Source: an uncultured Campylobacter sp.
GTDB taxonomy: Bacteria > Campylobacterota > Campylobacteria > Campylobacterales > Campylobacteraceae
Length of the DNA stretch: 64,000 nucleotides
Reading direction: 5' to 3'
Assembly (NCBI RefSeq): GCF_938002845.1
Contig: NZ_CALKZP010000037.1
Span: 1-64,000 of the forward strand
The notes beneath the pieces are model-generated. The model was not told the DNA's origin. It was given only the letters and a program-made list of their open reading frames with translations, and did no database searches. Shown piece by piece: positions 52,783-62,223 of this stretch. Numbering within the stretch: position 1 is the first letter of the stretch; each line of letters opens with the position of its first letter. The translations under genes and the position numbers were made by a program.

Positions 52783-53837
52783 CTGAATTTCTCTCCGTTT
52801 TTATAGACGAACTCGCGCCATTCGTAAGGCTCGCTAAGCATCAAGCCAAATGTCAGCTCCAGCATAAATTTAGATACGCGCGTGGCATTTACAATTTCTA
52901 GCGCCCTAGCCCGACCATTTTTGCCGATAGCCTCGAAACTTCCGTTTTGCAAGCATTCTTTGATCTTGGCAAAACAATCCTTTACATCGCTAAAATATAC
53001 GACATCGCACCCATCGATAAAAAGTCTATCCAAGCCCTTTATAGCGGGACTGAATGTGCAAACTCCGCACCCCATAAATTGAGCCATTCGATCGGATGAG
53101 TATAAAATTTTACTTTGATTCGGCTTCCAAACGCCGTCATCCGCGTTAAAATTTATCGCTATTTTAGAGCGCGAAATTTCTTGCTGAAACCGCTCCCCAA
53201 ATACAAGCGGCTCGCCTAAACTTCCGTAAATTTTAATCTCGATCCCCTCTTTAGCGCATAGCTGTTTTAGAGTCTCGATAAATTCCTTTCTGTTAGGCAG
53301 GTAGTCGTTGCCGATATAAAGGACGTCGTGGCTCTTTTCCGACTCAAAATTTCTATCGAATGCGGCATCCGAGATATTGGGCATAAACGAAACTAAGGTA
53401 TTTGGATTGCGGCGCGAAATTTCCGCCAGATCCGTAGCATTAGTGCAAAAAAACGCATCGGCTAGGGAAATTTTATTAAAATCGCCGCTATCGGCGCTTC
53501 TTAAATCTGCATACCACTGGATTATTTTGATCTTCGGCAGTAGCTTTTTGATGCGGCTTAGAGTATCAAATTTTATCTTTTCGACCTTGCCGATTAAAAG
53601 CAGATCGGCGCCGATGTTTTCGCAGATACGCACGAGTTTGGCGTTCATTTTAGCTAACCCGCTGTTTTTCAGCCCGCAAAAGCGCAGGCTCCGCTCCCAA
53701 TCGCGGTAACTAAAATCATAGACGAAATGTCCGCTGCGGATGAGCCCGTGGCTGATCTTGCGCTCCATGCCGTAGAAAAAACTGCCGTCGTCGTATTCGT
53801 TGAAAATGCCGCAATGCACGATCTTTAGGCTTCGCAT
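52779..53837 (-). CDS. CgeB-like glycosyltransferase
   Basis: A 352-residue protein without signal peptide. The N-terminal domain (MRSLKIVHCGIFNEYDDGSF, ICENIGADLLLIGK) and the C-terminal domain (DVLYIGNDYLPNRKEFIETL, SKIAINFNADDGVWKPNQSKIL, FMGCGVCTFSPAIKGLDRLF) have the pattern of CgeB-type (GT-B fold, DUF3880/glycosyl transferase group 1) proteins. The acceptor is presumably the LOS core. It overlaps the preceding gene by 13 bases and the deacetylase by four. Confidence 0.75.
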   Translation of the reverse strand: MRSLKIVHCGIFNEYDDGSFFYGMERKISHGLIRSGHFVYDFSYRDWERSLRFCGLKNSGLAKMNAKLVRICENIGADLLLIGKVEKIKFDTLSRIKKLLPKIKIIQWYADLRSADSGDFNKISLADAFFCTNATDLAEISRRNPNTLVSFMPNISDAAFDRNFESEKSHDVLYIGNDYLPNRKEFIETLKQLCAKEGIEIKIYGSLGEPLVFGERFQQEISRSKIAINFNADDGVWKPNQSKILYSSDRMAQFMGCGVCTFSPAIKGLDRLFIDGCDVVYFSDVKDCFAKIKECLQNGSFEAIGKNGRARALEIVNATRVSKFMLELTFGLMLSEPYEWREFVYKNGEKFR

Positions 53838-55057
53838 AACAGCTCCTCGTAGTAATTTTTAAGCGAGCTAATATAATTTTGCAGCGTCAAAGTTTGCTTG
53901 AACTTGGCGTGTTTTTGCGCAAAAGCCCGTGCGTATTTGCCGTAAGTGCGGTAAATTTCATCGATTTTAGCGCCTAGATTCGCCGGTTCATACAAAAACT
54001 CTTCGCTTAAAATTTCCGAAATTCCGCCCACGCGGGTAGATATCAGCACGGGCGAATAAAAAATACCTTCGATCAAAATCACCGGAAAGCCCTCCTTGCG
54101 CGAGCTGATGACGTGCAGGTGCGATGCGGCAAGCACAGCCGCAACGTCGTCGCAAAAGCCGCATAGCCGCACGCGGTCCTGCAATTTTAGCGAATCGATT
54201 AAATTTTGCAAATTTTGCCTCTCGCCACCCTGACCGTAAATTTTAAGCTCGAAATCGAATTTCAGCTCGCTTGCGGCGCGGATCAAAAGATCAAAACCCT
54301 TGATCTTATCGAGCCTGCCGACCGCGACGATGCTAAATTTAAAATTTTCCGCCGCTGCGTTTGCGCCCTGTTGCGATACGAATACGCTGCTGGTCTTATT
54401 TTGCGATGCGTCCGCATCCAAAGCCCTATCTTGCGATACACTCGCCCTATCAGGCATATCTTGCGACGTGTCCGCAGCGTAAGCCATATTTTGCGACGCA
54501 CCCGCAACGCCAGCCGAGTCGCCGCGCGCACCCTTTGTTTCCTTGGACGCCACGTTTGCGGCACCCTCCGCTTCCTTGCAGAGCGCGAAAATTTCACGAT
54601 TTGCAAACTCCCGCCGCGGCTCTATGCCGAAATATATCACCTTCGCGGCGTGATTTATCGTGGTTGCGACCTTGCGCGAGGCTGCGATGACGTTTCGCAC
54701 GCGATCGAAAACCGGCGCCTTGCGATCGTTGTGCTTGGTCGCAACAAGCTTAAGGCTTAAAAATTTTTCGACCACAAAGCCGATCTGCGCGGCTTTAGCG
54801 CCGTGCGAATGCAAAATTTCAAATCCGCCCGAGCGTAAAAACCGATAAATTTCAGCGAACAAAAACGGATTGTAGCGCTTGTCGCGGCTTTTGTACTGAT
54901 AAATTTGCACGCGCGCATCCAGACGCTGCAAAAACTCGCATCTATCGGGCACGATTAGCGCCGTCTGCGCGCTTTTGCAAAGCTCATTTAGCGAGTCGAT
55001 CACGATCTTTTCGACGCCGCCGTAAAATCTGGAGCAGCAAAGATAGGCGATTTTCAT
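53825..55057 (-). CDS. Family 4 glycosyltransferase with a 30-bp tandem repeat in its hinge
   Basis: A 410-residue GT-B enzyme. The N-terminal Rossmann domain (MKIAYLCCSRFYGGVEKIVI, ILHSHGAKAAQIGFVVEK) and the C-terminal donor domain (FKFSIVAVGRLDKIKGFDLLIRAA, LQDRVRLCGFCDDVAAVLAASHLHVISSRKEGFPVILIE with the EGFP signature) are normal. Between them (residues about 165-237) sits a low-complexity insert containing five 10-residue repeats of the SQxM/SQDR type. Usual GT4 length is about 350-370. It overlaps the neighbouring genes by 4 and 13 bases. Confidence 0.83.
   Translation of the reverse strand: MKIAYLCCSRFYGGVEKIVIDSLNELCKSAQTALIVPDRCEFLQRLDARVQIYQYKSRDKRYNPFLFAEIYRFLRSGGFEILHSHGAKAAQIGFVVEKFLSLKLVATKHNDRKAPVFDRVRNVIAASRKVATTINHAAKVIYFGIEPRREFANREIFALCKEAEGAANVASKETKGARGDSAGVAGASQNMAYAADTSQDMPDRASVSQDRALDADASQNKTSSVFVSQQGANAAAENFKFSIVAVGRLDKIKGFDLLIRAASELKFDFELKIYGQGGERQNLQNLIDSLKLQDRVRLCGFCDDVAAVLAASHLHVISSRKEGFPVILIEGIFYSPVLISTRVGGISEILSEEFLYEPANLGAKIDEIYRTYGKYARAFAQKHAKFKQTLTLQNYISSLKNYYEELLCEA
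54371..54520. repeat. Intragenic tandem repeat, five 30-bp units
   Basis: TTGCGA recurs at 54371, 54401, 54431, 54461 and 54491, exactly 30 bp apart, with partly conserved flanking bases. On the coding (minus) strand each unit encodes a 10-residue repeat beginning with Ser-Gln. A unit of 30 bp keeps the reading frame whatever the copy number. Confidence 0.85.
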
Positions 55058-55872
55058 CTATTTCTGCCCTTCTTCATCTTCAAAATAAAGCTAAAAAGCC
55101 CCTGTCTGCCGCTAACCATGATGCGCGGAATTTCAAAGTTTGAGTAGTGTGGACGGAATACGTCGTTTTGCGTCGTAACGGCGCAGCTAAAGCCCGCCTC
55201 GCGCGCGCAGCGCACGCTAATCTCGTCGTAAAAGCCGAACGGATAGGCAAAGGCGCTGCAAGGGATGTCAAATTTCGCCTCTATTTCGCGTTTTGATTCA
55301 CTCATCTGGCGCAGCTGCTCTTGCGGATCCAGGCTAGGCAAGTTTGCGTGATCCAGCGTATGCGAACCGATCTCGATAAGCCCGCTTCGCAAAAGCTCGC
55401 GGACCTCCTCGTCGCTTAGCATCTCCTCGCGATTTAGCTCATCGCTTGATTTTTTCAGATCTTTATCGGTCGCCCAATCCCCGTCAAAGCGCCGGTTCAC
55501 GATGAAAATCGTCGCCTTAAAGCCGTATTTTTGAAGTATCGGCAGAGCGCCCGTGAGATTATCGCGATACCCGTCGTCGAAGGTAATACAAACCGCCTTT
55601 GCAGGCTTTTTATCCAAACTTGCAAGCTCGCTTAAAGTGTAGCTCGTAAAACCGCTTCGCTTCAGCCATGCAAGCTGTTTTTCAAACGCGGCGGGGGTCA
55701 CGCGCAGGCGGTTAAATTTAGAGGCATGCTTTGGCAGATGCTCGCGGATCATATGATACATCAGCACGCGCGGATACTCGTAAGGCAGATCCTTCGCCCA
55801 CCACGCAAAGCGCAGGCAAAACCACGCAAAAAGCGCTACCGCCGCAAAAGCCAAAACCGCCGCGTAGATCAT
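55054..55872 (-). CDS. Polysaccharide deacetylase (NodB domain) 2
   Basis: A 272-residue protein. ATG at 55872 (MIYAAVLAFAAVALFAWFCL, a membrane anchor) overlaps the O-antigen ligase stop as ATGA; a longer in-frame start at 56022 would lie inside that gene. NodB marks: ITFDDGYRDNLTGALPIL near residue 98, IGSHTLDHANLPSL near 160 and AFAYPFGFYDEIS near 210. It is clearly related to the deacetylase at 51991 (same anchor, same RVLMYHxxxEH segment), so one arose by duplication. A role in N-deacetylating LOS sugars is inferred. Confidence 0.85.
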   Translation of the reverse strand: MIYAAVLAFAAVALFAWFCLRFAWWAKDLPYEYPRVLMYHMIREHLPKHASKFNRLRVTPAAFEKQLAWLKRSGFTSYTLSELASLDKKPAKAVCITFDDGYRDNLTGALPILQKYGFKATIFIVNRRFDGDWATDKDLKKSSDELNREEMLSDEEVRELLRSGLIEIGSHTLDHANLPSLDPQEQLRQMSESKREIEAKFDIPCSAFAYPFGFYDEISVRCAREAGFSCAVTTQNDVFRPHYSNFEIPRIMVSGRQGLFSFILKMKKGRNR

Positions 55873-57056
55873 CGCTCGATCCTCATGCGATATGCCAAAA
55901 AACTCAAAATCGTAGCCAGACTTAGCGCCTCTTTCGACAGATACGCGCCGTGGTCGAACTGGCAATCTATCAAAAGATAGATTAGAAGCGTAAGAACCCC
56001 AAACTGCCTGCTTTGAATGCACTCTTTAAAAACGCTAAATAAAATCAAGCCGTAAAAGATGAGGCCGAACACGCCGCTATAAAGTAAAATTTCTAAAAAT
56101 AGATTGTGCGGCGCGTTGTATTCAGGATGCTCAAGGACCGGGGAGCCCGGCAAATTTATATATGAGCCCAGCCCGTAGCCCAAGATAGGCTTTTGCTGCG
56201 CCATTTCCAAAATATAGCTCCAAATCACGGTCCTACCCGAAGAATCGCCGCTAAATAGCGCGGCTAGCCTTTGCTCAAACGACGGCGAAAGCGCAAGCAA
56301 AACAGCAAAAATCGCGATAAAGCCTACCGTGAAAAGCAGGTATTTTTTGTTTAGGCTCTTTAAATTTAACGCGCCGTAAAACACAAGCGCGCAAAACGCG
56401 CCAACCCACGCCGCTCTGGAAAATGAAAAGATCATAAAAAATGCAAACAAAAATAGAGCCGCAAATTTAAGCGCCAAAGGCCGCCGTATCGCCACCGCGC
56501 TAAGGCAGAGCCCAAAGCCCATAAAAAGCCCTAAAATATTGCGGTTCGAAAGCGATCCGCTAAGTCCGCCGCGAACAGAATCGCTTGAAAAGACGATTGC
56601 GTCGCTGCTGTTTGCAAACTGATAGATCACGCTCACCGATAAAATCCCAAGCCCCACGAACAAAAAGGCAAAAACGACGCTCTGATCAAAGAATTTAAGC
56701 TTGTAAAAATAGCAAAGCGTCAAAAATATCGTACCGTATCGAAGGATGAAAAATAGCGTGCTCTGCCATGCTTTTTTTGAGATAACAGCCTCGTTTAGGA
56801 GGTTTGAGATCGCTAGCGTCGCCACTAAACAGACGAAGCAGATCGCGATAAATCGCGTTTTTTTCAAAATTTCGCTTAGGATTGCGTAGTTTTTAAAATA
56901 CAATAGATGCACCAAAAAGAGTAAATTTAGCGCTGCAAAGGAGATCTGATAGACCGCGTTTTTAAAAAATAGCGACGCGCACCAAAGAAGCAGCAGCGTT
57001 AAAAATGTGATTCTCCAGCCGCTAGGCGCGCCGTTTTCGTAAAAAATTTTTTTCAT
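55869..57056 (-). CDS. waaL: O-antigen ligase family protein (WaaL-like)
   Basis: A 395-residue polytopic membrane protein with about ten to eleven hydrophobic segments. A large periplasmic loop near residues 260-310 holds SGRTVIWSYILEMAQQKPILGYGLGSYI and APHNLFLEILLYSG, the Wzy_C signature in which an Arg and a His take part in transfer from the lipid carrier. It probably links a carrier-bound glycan to the LOS core. It overlaps neighbours by four bases on both sides. Confidence 0.85.
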   Translation of the reverse strand: MKKIFYENGAPSGWRITFLTLLLLWCASLFFKNAVYQISFAALNLLFLVHLLYFKNYAILSEILKKTRFIAICFVCLVATLAISNLLNEAVISKKAWQSTLFFILRYGTIFLTLCYFYKLKFFDQSVVFAFLFVGLGILSVSVIYQFANSSDAIVFSSDSVRGGLSGSLSNRNILGLFMGFGLCLSAVAIRRPLALKFAALFLFAFFMIFSFSRAAWVGAFCALVFYGALNLKSLNKKYLLFTVGFIAIFAVLLALSPSFEQRLAALFSGDSSGRTVIWSYILEMAQQKPILGYGLGSYINLPGSPVLEHPEYNAPHNLFLEILLYSGVFGLIFYGLILFSVFKECIQSRQFGVLTLLIYLLIDCQFDHGAYLSKEALSLATILSFLAYRMRIER

Positions 57057-58129
57057 ATTAAACTCTCATAAACCTTTATCGTTTTTTCTACCATCTGCTC
57101 TAGGCTGAAGTTTTGCGAAACATAGCCGTAGCCGTCAAATTTCAGCTCGCGCGCGGGGGCAAACAGCCCCGCCAGCGCCTGCGCGTCGCCTACGTCAAAA
57201 AAATAGCCGTTTTCGCCCTCTTTGATAATATCGAGCGCGCCGCCGTGACGGGTCGCGATCACCGGGCAATTCAGCGCGATCGCCTCAGCCATCGAGCGCC
57301 CGAAGCTCTCGGGCTTGCTCGAAGCGCTTACCGTGACCGACGAGAGCGAGTAAATTTCGGCTACCTTGCTCTGCGAATCCGTAAAAATTACGCGCTCGTC
57401 CAGGCCAAGCTCAGCTACGAGCGATTTTAGCTCGGAAAAATACTCGTCGCGACCCGCTCCCACGCCGCCTACGATCAAAATTTTAAGATTTTGTTCGCTT
57501 GCTAAAGCCGCGGCGCGGATCAGGGTTTTGTAATCCTTAATCTGCGTGATGCGCCCCACGGCAGAGACGATGAAATCATCCTGCGCGAGGTTAAAATTCT
57601 GCCGAAATTCTGCAATGAAGCGCTCGTCTAAATTTTTGGGATTAAATTTTTCTAGATCGATACCGCGCGGAATGATCGTGATTTTGGCCGCATCCGCGCC
57701 GTAGCTTCGCACTACGTGATCGCGCGCATAGCCGCTAGGACAGATGATCGCGTCCGCATCGGTCATGATTTTGCTGTAGAAATTTACGGAATTTATCCCG
57801 TGCACGGTGCTTACGATCTTTGCACGCGGGCGAGCAAATTTAACCAGCCACGCCGGCACGCGAGAGCGGACATGCACGATGTCTGGAGCGATCTCGCTTA
57901 AAATTTTACGCAGCTTTAAAATGCGCGCCGGAGCGCTTAGGATACTTTTGGAGCAAACGTCGAGCTGCACGTGCACGCCGCCCTCGTTTTCTATCTCGGG
58001 TGCCAATTTGCCGCCGTTACTGATAACGAAATTTTCGATGCCGCGCCGCGTAAACTCCCTATTTAGCTCGACTACGCCGCGCTCGACGCCGCCTTCGTTC
58101 AGCTCTGGCAGGATTTGCACGACCCTCAT
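57053..58129 (-). CDS. Family 4 glycosyltransferase
   Basis: A 358-residue GT-B enzyme with normal length. MRVVQILPELNEGGVERGVVEL is the acceptor-side loop, and AKIVSTVHGINSVNFYSKIM and IIPRGIDLEKFNPKNL follow. The donor domain shows VSAVGRITQIKDYKTLIRAA and TVSASSKPESFGRSMAEAIALNCPVIAT (E-x7-E). Related enzymes add heptose or hexose to the LPS core. It overlaps the O-antigen ligase and the ELM1-like gene by four bases each. Confidence 0.87.
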   Translation of the reverse strand: MRVVQILPELNEGGVERGVVELNREFTRRGIENFVISNGGKLAPEIENEGGVHVQLDVCSKSILSAPARILKLRKILSEIAPDIVHVRSRVPAWLVKFARPRAKIVSTVHGINSVNFYSKIMTDADAIICPSGYARDHVVRSYGADAAKITIIPRGIDLEKFNPKNLDERFIAEFRQNFNLAQDDFIVSAVGRITQIKDYKTLIRAAALASEQNLKILIVGGVGAGRDEYFSELKSLVAELGLDERVIFTDSQSKVAEIYSLSSVTVSASSKPESFGRSMAEAIALNCPVIATRHGGALDIIKEGENGYFFDVGDAQALAGLFAPARELKFDGYGYVSQNFSLEQMVEKTIKVYESLI

Positions 58130-59529
58130 ATTTTTATCTCCCTCACAAACGCCTTAAGATCGTACTTCGCAGTCTTTTTTAGCTTCGCACCCTCGCTGTA
58201 TCGCCTAGCATATCCCGAAGAAACGAGAGCGCTTATAAAATCGTCAAATTTATTATGAGCGTCTTTGCGTTTTAAACTCAAAATGGCTACGCTCGCGCTC
58301 CCGTTAGATGCAGCCTCGCTTATCATCGAGACGCTGTCCTCGCTGATAAAGACCCACTCGCACTGCGCCAAAAAATCGCCGATCGGATTTACGGGCTCGC
58401 AGCTGTAAATCACGCTGTAATCCCAGCTAAGCTTTTCTAGCGCGCTCTCGGTAGCCCGCGGCGTGCGCGGAGAGGTCGTTAGCGCAAACTCGCAGTCCGC
58501 AAACTGCGCCCTTACGTCCTCAATCTGCTTTAAAATTTCATCACCCATCTCAAAGCAGGAATTCGGTCCGCCGATGATAAATCCTACCGCTTTGCGCTGC
58601 GGCTGATACAGCCCCTGCGGGCGCGAAAAGCTAAGCGAGACGGGCGAAATTTTAAGGTTCGCGCGCGACGTCGGGCGATCATGCGCGCCTGCGATGATGA
58701 CGCTAAAATCCTTGCGGTAGCCTTTCGGATACATTAGCGCTACGCTCGGCTTTGCGTATCTGCGCGCGTAAAATTTCAGCGCGTAATAGGTCGTCGAGCC
58801 CGCGCCTACGAACAGATCGAAATCTGCGAAATTTAAATTGCGATCTGCCGGAGCATCTAAATTTGCGTTATATGATACGGCGTCTGAATTGGCGCCATTC
58901 GGCGCGGCGGAGCTGTTTAAAGCGGGGTTGTTTAAATTTGATCCGTTTTTGAGGTCCGCCGCCGTGCCGCTCCCACCAAGATCGCACTTAAAAATTTTAA
59001 AATAAAGTCCGAAAAAATCAAGCGCGTAGGAGCAGAGTTTAAGAAGCTTGCTTGCGTAAGCGATCTTGCAAATGCAAAAATCAAGCCCTTTTAGCTCGCA
59101 AAATGCGATACTTTGGTTCTCGTGCCCCTTGCGGCCGTCGCTTAAGATGAGTGCTTTGCGATGCGGATTTTTTGGGGCGGACGGATTTGCAGCGGAGTTT
59201 TCGCTGTTTAAATTTAACGACCCTCTACCTGCGCGCCACGCCCAGCCCGAGGCGCCCGCTCTTAAATTTTTACCTCTAAAGCTTTCGCGTCGCAAAGTGC
59301 AAGAGGGGCGACCGCAAACCGATATGAAATTTTTGAGGTCCGAATTTTTGCCCTCTCGCGCAGCGGCGATCGCTACGAAATTTTCGCGATTTAAAATTTT
59401 GCCCTCTCGTGCGACACCGCCTAAATTTACAGCACTTTGCTCTTTTATAAAAAGGCGCAAGCCCTGCGGCGCGGATAAATTTCTTATGGCCCCCCGTCTG
59501 CTCTCACCTTTTAAAATTTGCCGCGCCAT
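58126..59529 (-). CDS. Mitochondrial fission ELM1-like glycosyltransferase-type protein with N-terminal and internal inserts
   Basis: A 467-residue protein. Residues from about 124 on match the ELM1 family (DUF1022): KALILSDGRKGHENQSIAF, VALMYPKGYRKDFSVIIAGAHD, AVGFIIGGPNSCFEMGDE, VFISEDSVSMISEAAS and SVAILSLKRK. In bacteria such genes lie in LPS clusters and are thought to act as GT-B type enzymes. The first 124 residues are low complexity, and another insert (about 181-235, Asn/Ser/Ala-rich) interrupts the domain. ATG at 59529, 3 bp after lpxL, is the likely start; a longer in-frame start at 59613 would overlap lpxL by 82 bases. Confidence 0.7.
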   Translation of the reverse strand: MARQILKGESRRGAIRNLSAPQGLRLFIKEQSAVNLGGVAREGKILNRENFVAIAAAREGKNSDLKNFISVCGRPSCTLRRESFRGKNLRAGASGWAWRAGRGSLNLNSENSAANPSAPKNPHRKALILSDGRKGHENQSIAFCELKGLDFCICKIAYASKLLKLCSYALDFFGLYFKIFKCDLGGSGTAADLKNGSNLNNPALNSSAAPNGANSDAVSYNANLDAPADRNLNFADFDLFVGAGSTTYYALKFYARRYAKPSVALMYPKGYRKDFSVIIAGAHDRPTSRANLKISPVSLSFSRPQGLYQPQRKAVGFIIGGPNSCFEMGDEILKQIEDVRAQFADCEFALTTSPRTPRATESALEKLSWDYSVIYSCEPVNPIGDFLAQCEWVFISEDSVSMISEAASNGSASVAILSLKRKDAHNKFDDFISALVSSGYARRYSEGAKLKKTAKYDLKAFVREIKI

Positions 59530-59531
59530 AG

Positions 59532-60413
59532 CTAATCCATCTTCCAGCGCTTGTGCATCCAAAACCACTGCTGCGGCGCGGTTCGCACGACCTCTTCGAA
59601 AATGTCGTTGCATTTTTGCGTGATAAACAGCTCGGCCTCGTCCTTATTTAGCCCCTCAGGTAGCGACGGAAAATCCTTTATCACGATCTCGTAGCGATCA
59701 TCTTCTCCGCGGCGCGCAAAGATCGGGATCAGCACGGGGCGAAATTTCAAATAAAGCGACGCGATAGTCTTTGTAGTGTAGCACTGCCGTCCAAAAAAAG
59801 TCGTAATCAGGCTATTTTTAGGACCCGGCTTTTGATCGGGCAGAATGCCTACGTTGCGCCCCTGCTTTAGCGCCTGCACGAGCCTGCGCATCGCATCGTC
59901 CTTGTAGATAAGATCGTTGCCGTAGCGCTCACGAAAGGGTGCCACGAGCCGCTCTTCGATCAGCTCGTTATCACTGCGGCGCCCGACTACCGAGACGGGA
60001 AAGCCATTGGCGCCGAAAAAATTAGCTAGAATTTCCCAATTTCCAAAATGCGCGGTAAAAAATAAAATCCCGTGCGGATTATCACCTTTTAGCTCTCGGA
60101 CGCGCTCTAGCGCCTGCTCGCCGTTTGAAATCAGATCATCAAATTTTAGTCTACCATTATAAAATAAAAGCGTGTCGGTAAGCGTCCTAGCGATACTGCG
60201 AAAATTCTCGATCGCAAGAGCGTGAAGCTCACTTTCGCTTTTTTGCGGATAGGCGGCGCGAAGGTTGTCTTGTGCGACTTTAACGCGCCTGCTAAGCTTC
60301 CACGATGCAAAAAGTGCGAGCTTATCGAAAAATGCGAATATGAAGCTTTTCGGGGCGAATTTTGCAAATTTTATCAGACCCAGCGCCAAAAAATATTGGA
60401 TTTTTTCCTTCAT
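59532..60413 (-). CDS. lpxL: Lipid A acyltransferase LpxL/HtrB
   Basis: A 293-residue inner-membrane acyltransferase that adds a secondary acyl chain to lipid A. A hydrophobic N-terminus is followed by the family's active-site HFGNWE within GILFFTAHFGNWEILANFFG near residue 122. Then come VGRRSDNELIEERLVAPFRERYG, the GRNVGILPDQKPG segment near 195 and the C-terminal PQQWFWMHKRWK. Length is normal. It opens the LOS cluster and lies 59 bp downstream of mnmE. Confidence 0.93.
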   Translation of the reverse strand: MKEKIQYFLALGLIKFAKFAPKSFIFAFFDKLALFASWKLSRRVKVAQDNLRAAYPQKSESELHALAIENFRSIARTLTDTLLFYNGRLKFDDLISNGEQALERVRELKGDNPHGILFFTAHFGNWEILANFFGANGFPVSVVGRRSDNELIEERLVAPFRERYGNDLIYKDDAMRRLVQALKQGRNVGILPDQKPGPKNSLITTFFGRQCYTTKTIASLYLKFRPVLIPIFARRGEDDRYEIVIKDFPSLPEGLNKDEAELFITQKCNDIFEEVVRTAPQQWFWMHKRWKMD

Positions 60414-60472
60414 AAAGACCTCATTTTAAATACGAGATTATATTGAATTTTGGCTAATTAGTAGCTAAAACG

Positions 60473-62221
60473 CTATTTGCCGAGGCAAAAATTGCTAAAC
60501 ATTTCGTCTAGAATCTCGTCTCGCTCAAATGGACGCGAAATACGTGCAATCGCCTCAATCGCGCGATTTATCTCAAATGCAAAAAGCTCAAGCTCGCCGC
60601 AAGCCAGGCGCTCGCTCGCATTTTTAAGAGCCGCAAGCGCGCTCTCACAAGATAGAATTTGCCGCTCGTTGCTTAGCATAAGGCCATCGAAATTTTGAGA
60701 ATTTAAGTAGCTCTCAAGTGCGGTTAAAATTTTATCCACGCCCTCGTTTGCAGAAATTTCAAGTGGCGTAAAAATGGAATTTGCCTGGGTATTTTGCCCA
60801 GCAGAATTTATTGCAGAGCTACTAGGCGCGATGGAATTTACAGGATTTTGTTTGGAATCATCTTTCGTAAAATTCCCCGCAGCACAGCTTGCAGTAACGC
60901 GCTCGGTATTTGGCGACACTAGTCCCGCTTTTGCGGCGGAATTCTGCCCCACCAGATTTATGGAATTCGCAAGAGCTATTTGGCTTGTAGGCGCGGAATT
61001 TGTGGAAGTAGAATTTTGCGCGCTTAAGTCAGGCTTTAAATTTTTAGCTTTTAAATTCTGCACGCAGGAATTTAAAGAAGCGTCGCAGGTCCGACTTTGC
61101 TTTAAATTTTCGGCTGTGAAATTCTCTGATATGGGATTTTCGGCTGCGAAATTTTTTTCAGAAAAAGCCTCTAAATCCTCGTCAAGATCCTCCACGCTAG
61201 GATGAAATTTACGCGGCAAGTCGCATTTATTTAAAACGTAGATGATTTTTTTGTCTTTTTGTTCGCGCAGTATTTTTAGGATCTGCGCGTCCTCGGCGTC
61301 CCATTCGCGACTTGCGTCAAACACCGCCAAAATCACGTCTGCCTCGCTTGCAGCGCGAAGAGAATATGAAATGCCGATACTTTCGAGCTTTGAGCCGCTA
61401 TGTCTGATACCTGCAGTATCGACTATACGGATTAGATGAGTGCCTATCTGCAGGCTTTCTTCGATGAGATCGCGCGTAGTGCCCGCTTCGTCGCTCACGA
61501 TAGCGCGACTAAAGCTCAGCATAGAATTTAAAATGCTTGATTTACCGACATTGGGCTTGCCTACGATCGCTACTTTAAAGCCCTCGATTAGCCCTTTGCG
61601 ACTGCGGCTTATGCGGGTGATTTTTTCCAGGCTTTTTATATTTTCATCCAGCATCTTTTGCGAGCTTTGCAGCACGTCAGAAGGCAGATCGTCCTCTGCG
61701 TAGTCGATGCAAACCTCGACAAAAGCTAGCGTCTTAACCAGAGCCGCGCGCAGATTTGCGACGAAGTCTGCTAGCTCGCCGCGCAGGTTTCTAGCTAAAA
61801 TTTTAGCCGCACTTTGCGAGCGCGAATTTATAAGATCGCTTATGGCTTCCGCTTTGCTAAGATCTATTTTACCGTTTAAAAACGCTCGCTTACTAAACTC
61901 GCCCGGATTTGCTATGCGCGCGCCCAGAGCCAGCACGGCATCTAACGCCAAGGACGAAGCCGTAAAGCCGCCGTGGGTCTGCACTTCTACGACATCCTCG
62001 CCGGTAAAGCTATGCGGAGCCTTAAAATATATCAAAATCGCCTCACCGAACGCTTCGCCACTCGCATCAAAAAGATTCACAAGCGTAGCATAGCGAGGGC
62101 GCAAAGAGCTGCGATGTGAAAGGCTTAGAGCGATAGATAGCGCTTCCTCGCCTGAAATTCTAACTATGCAAATTCCGCCGATGCCGTGAGCCGTAGCGAT
62201 AGCGGCGATAGTCTCGCTCAC
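60473..62221 (-). CDS. mnmE: tRNA modification GTPase MnmE with a 140-residue insert in the G domain
   Basis: A 582-residue protein; normal MnmE is 440-465. With MnmG it modifies U34 of certain tRNAs (cmnm5U). The folate-binding N-domain (IAAIATAHGIGGICIVRISG) is normal. G1 is VGKPNVGKSSILNSM near 222, G2 DEAGTTRDLIEE near 245, G3 DTAGIRHSGSKLESIG near 268, G4 VLNKCDLP near 328, and the C-terminal FCLGK (Cys for catalysis) is intact. Between G4 and G5 (ISANEGVD near 484) lies an insert of about 140 residues (DNA about 60775-61205) rich in Asn, Ser and Ala. All catalytic parts are retained, so it is probably still active. Confidence 0.92.
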   Translation of the reverse strand: MSETIAAIATAHGIGGICIVRISGEEALSIALSLSHRSSLRPRYATLVNLFDASGEAFGEAILIYFKAPHSFTGEDVVEVQTHGGFTASSLALDAVLALGARIANPGEFSKRAFLNGKIDLSKAEAISDLINSRSQSAAKILARNLRGELADFVANLRAALVKTLAFVEVCIDYAEDDLPSDVLQSSQKMLDENIKSLEKITRISRSRKGLIEGFKVAIVGKPNVGKSSILNSMLSFSRAIVSDEAGTTRDLIEESLQIGTHLIRIVDTAGIRHSGSKLESIGISYSLRAASEADVILAVFDASREWDAEDAQILKILREQKDKKIIYVLNKCDLPRKFHPSVEDLDEDLEAFSEKNFAAENPISENFTAENLKQSRTCDASLNSCVQNLKAKNLKPDLSAQNSTSTNSAPTSQIALANSINLVGQNSAAKAGLVSPNTERVTASCAAGNFTKDDSKQNPVNSIAPSSSAINSAGQNTQANSIFTPLEISANEGVDKILTALESYLNSQNFDGLMLSNERQILSCESALAALKNASERLACGELELFAFEINRAIEAIARISRPFERDEILDEMFSNFCLGK

Positions 62222-62223
62222 GA

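Noticed and set aside
54206..54760. 184-codon frame on the plus strand
   Set aside because: It lies opposite the glycosyltransferase gene, has repetitive Arg/Ile-rich composition from the 30-bp repeats and no ribosome-binding site.
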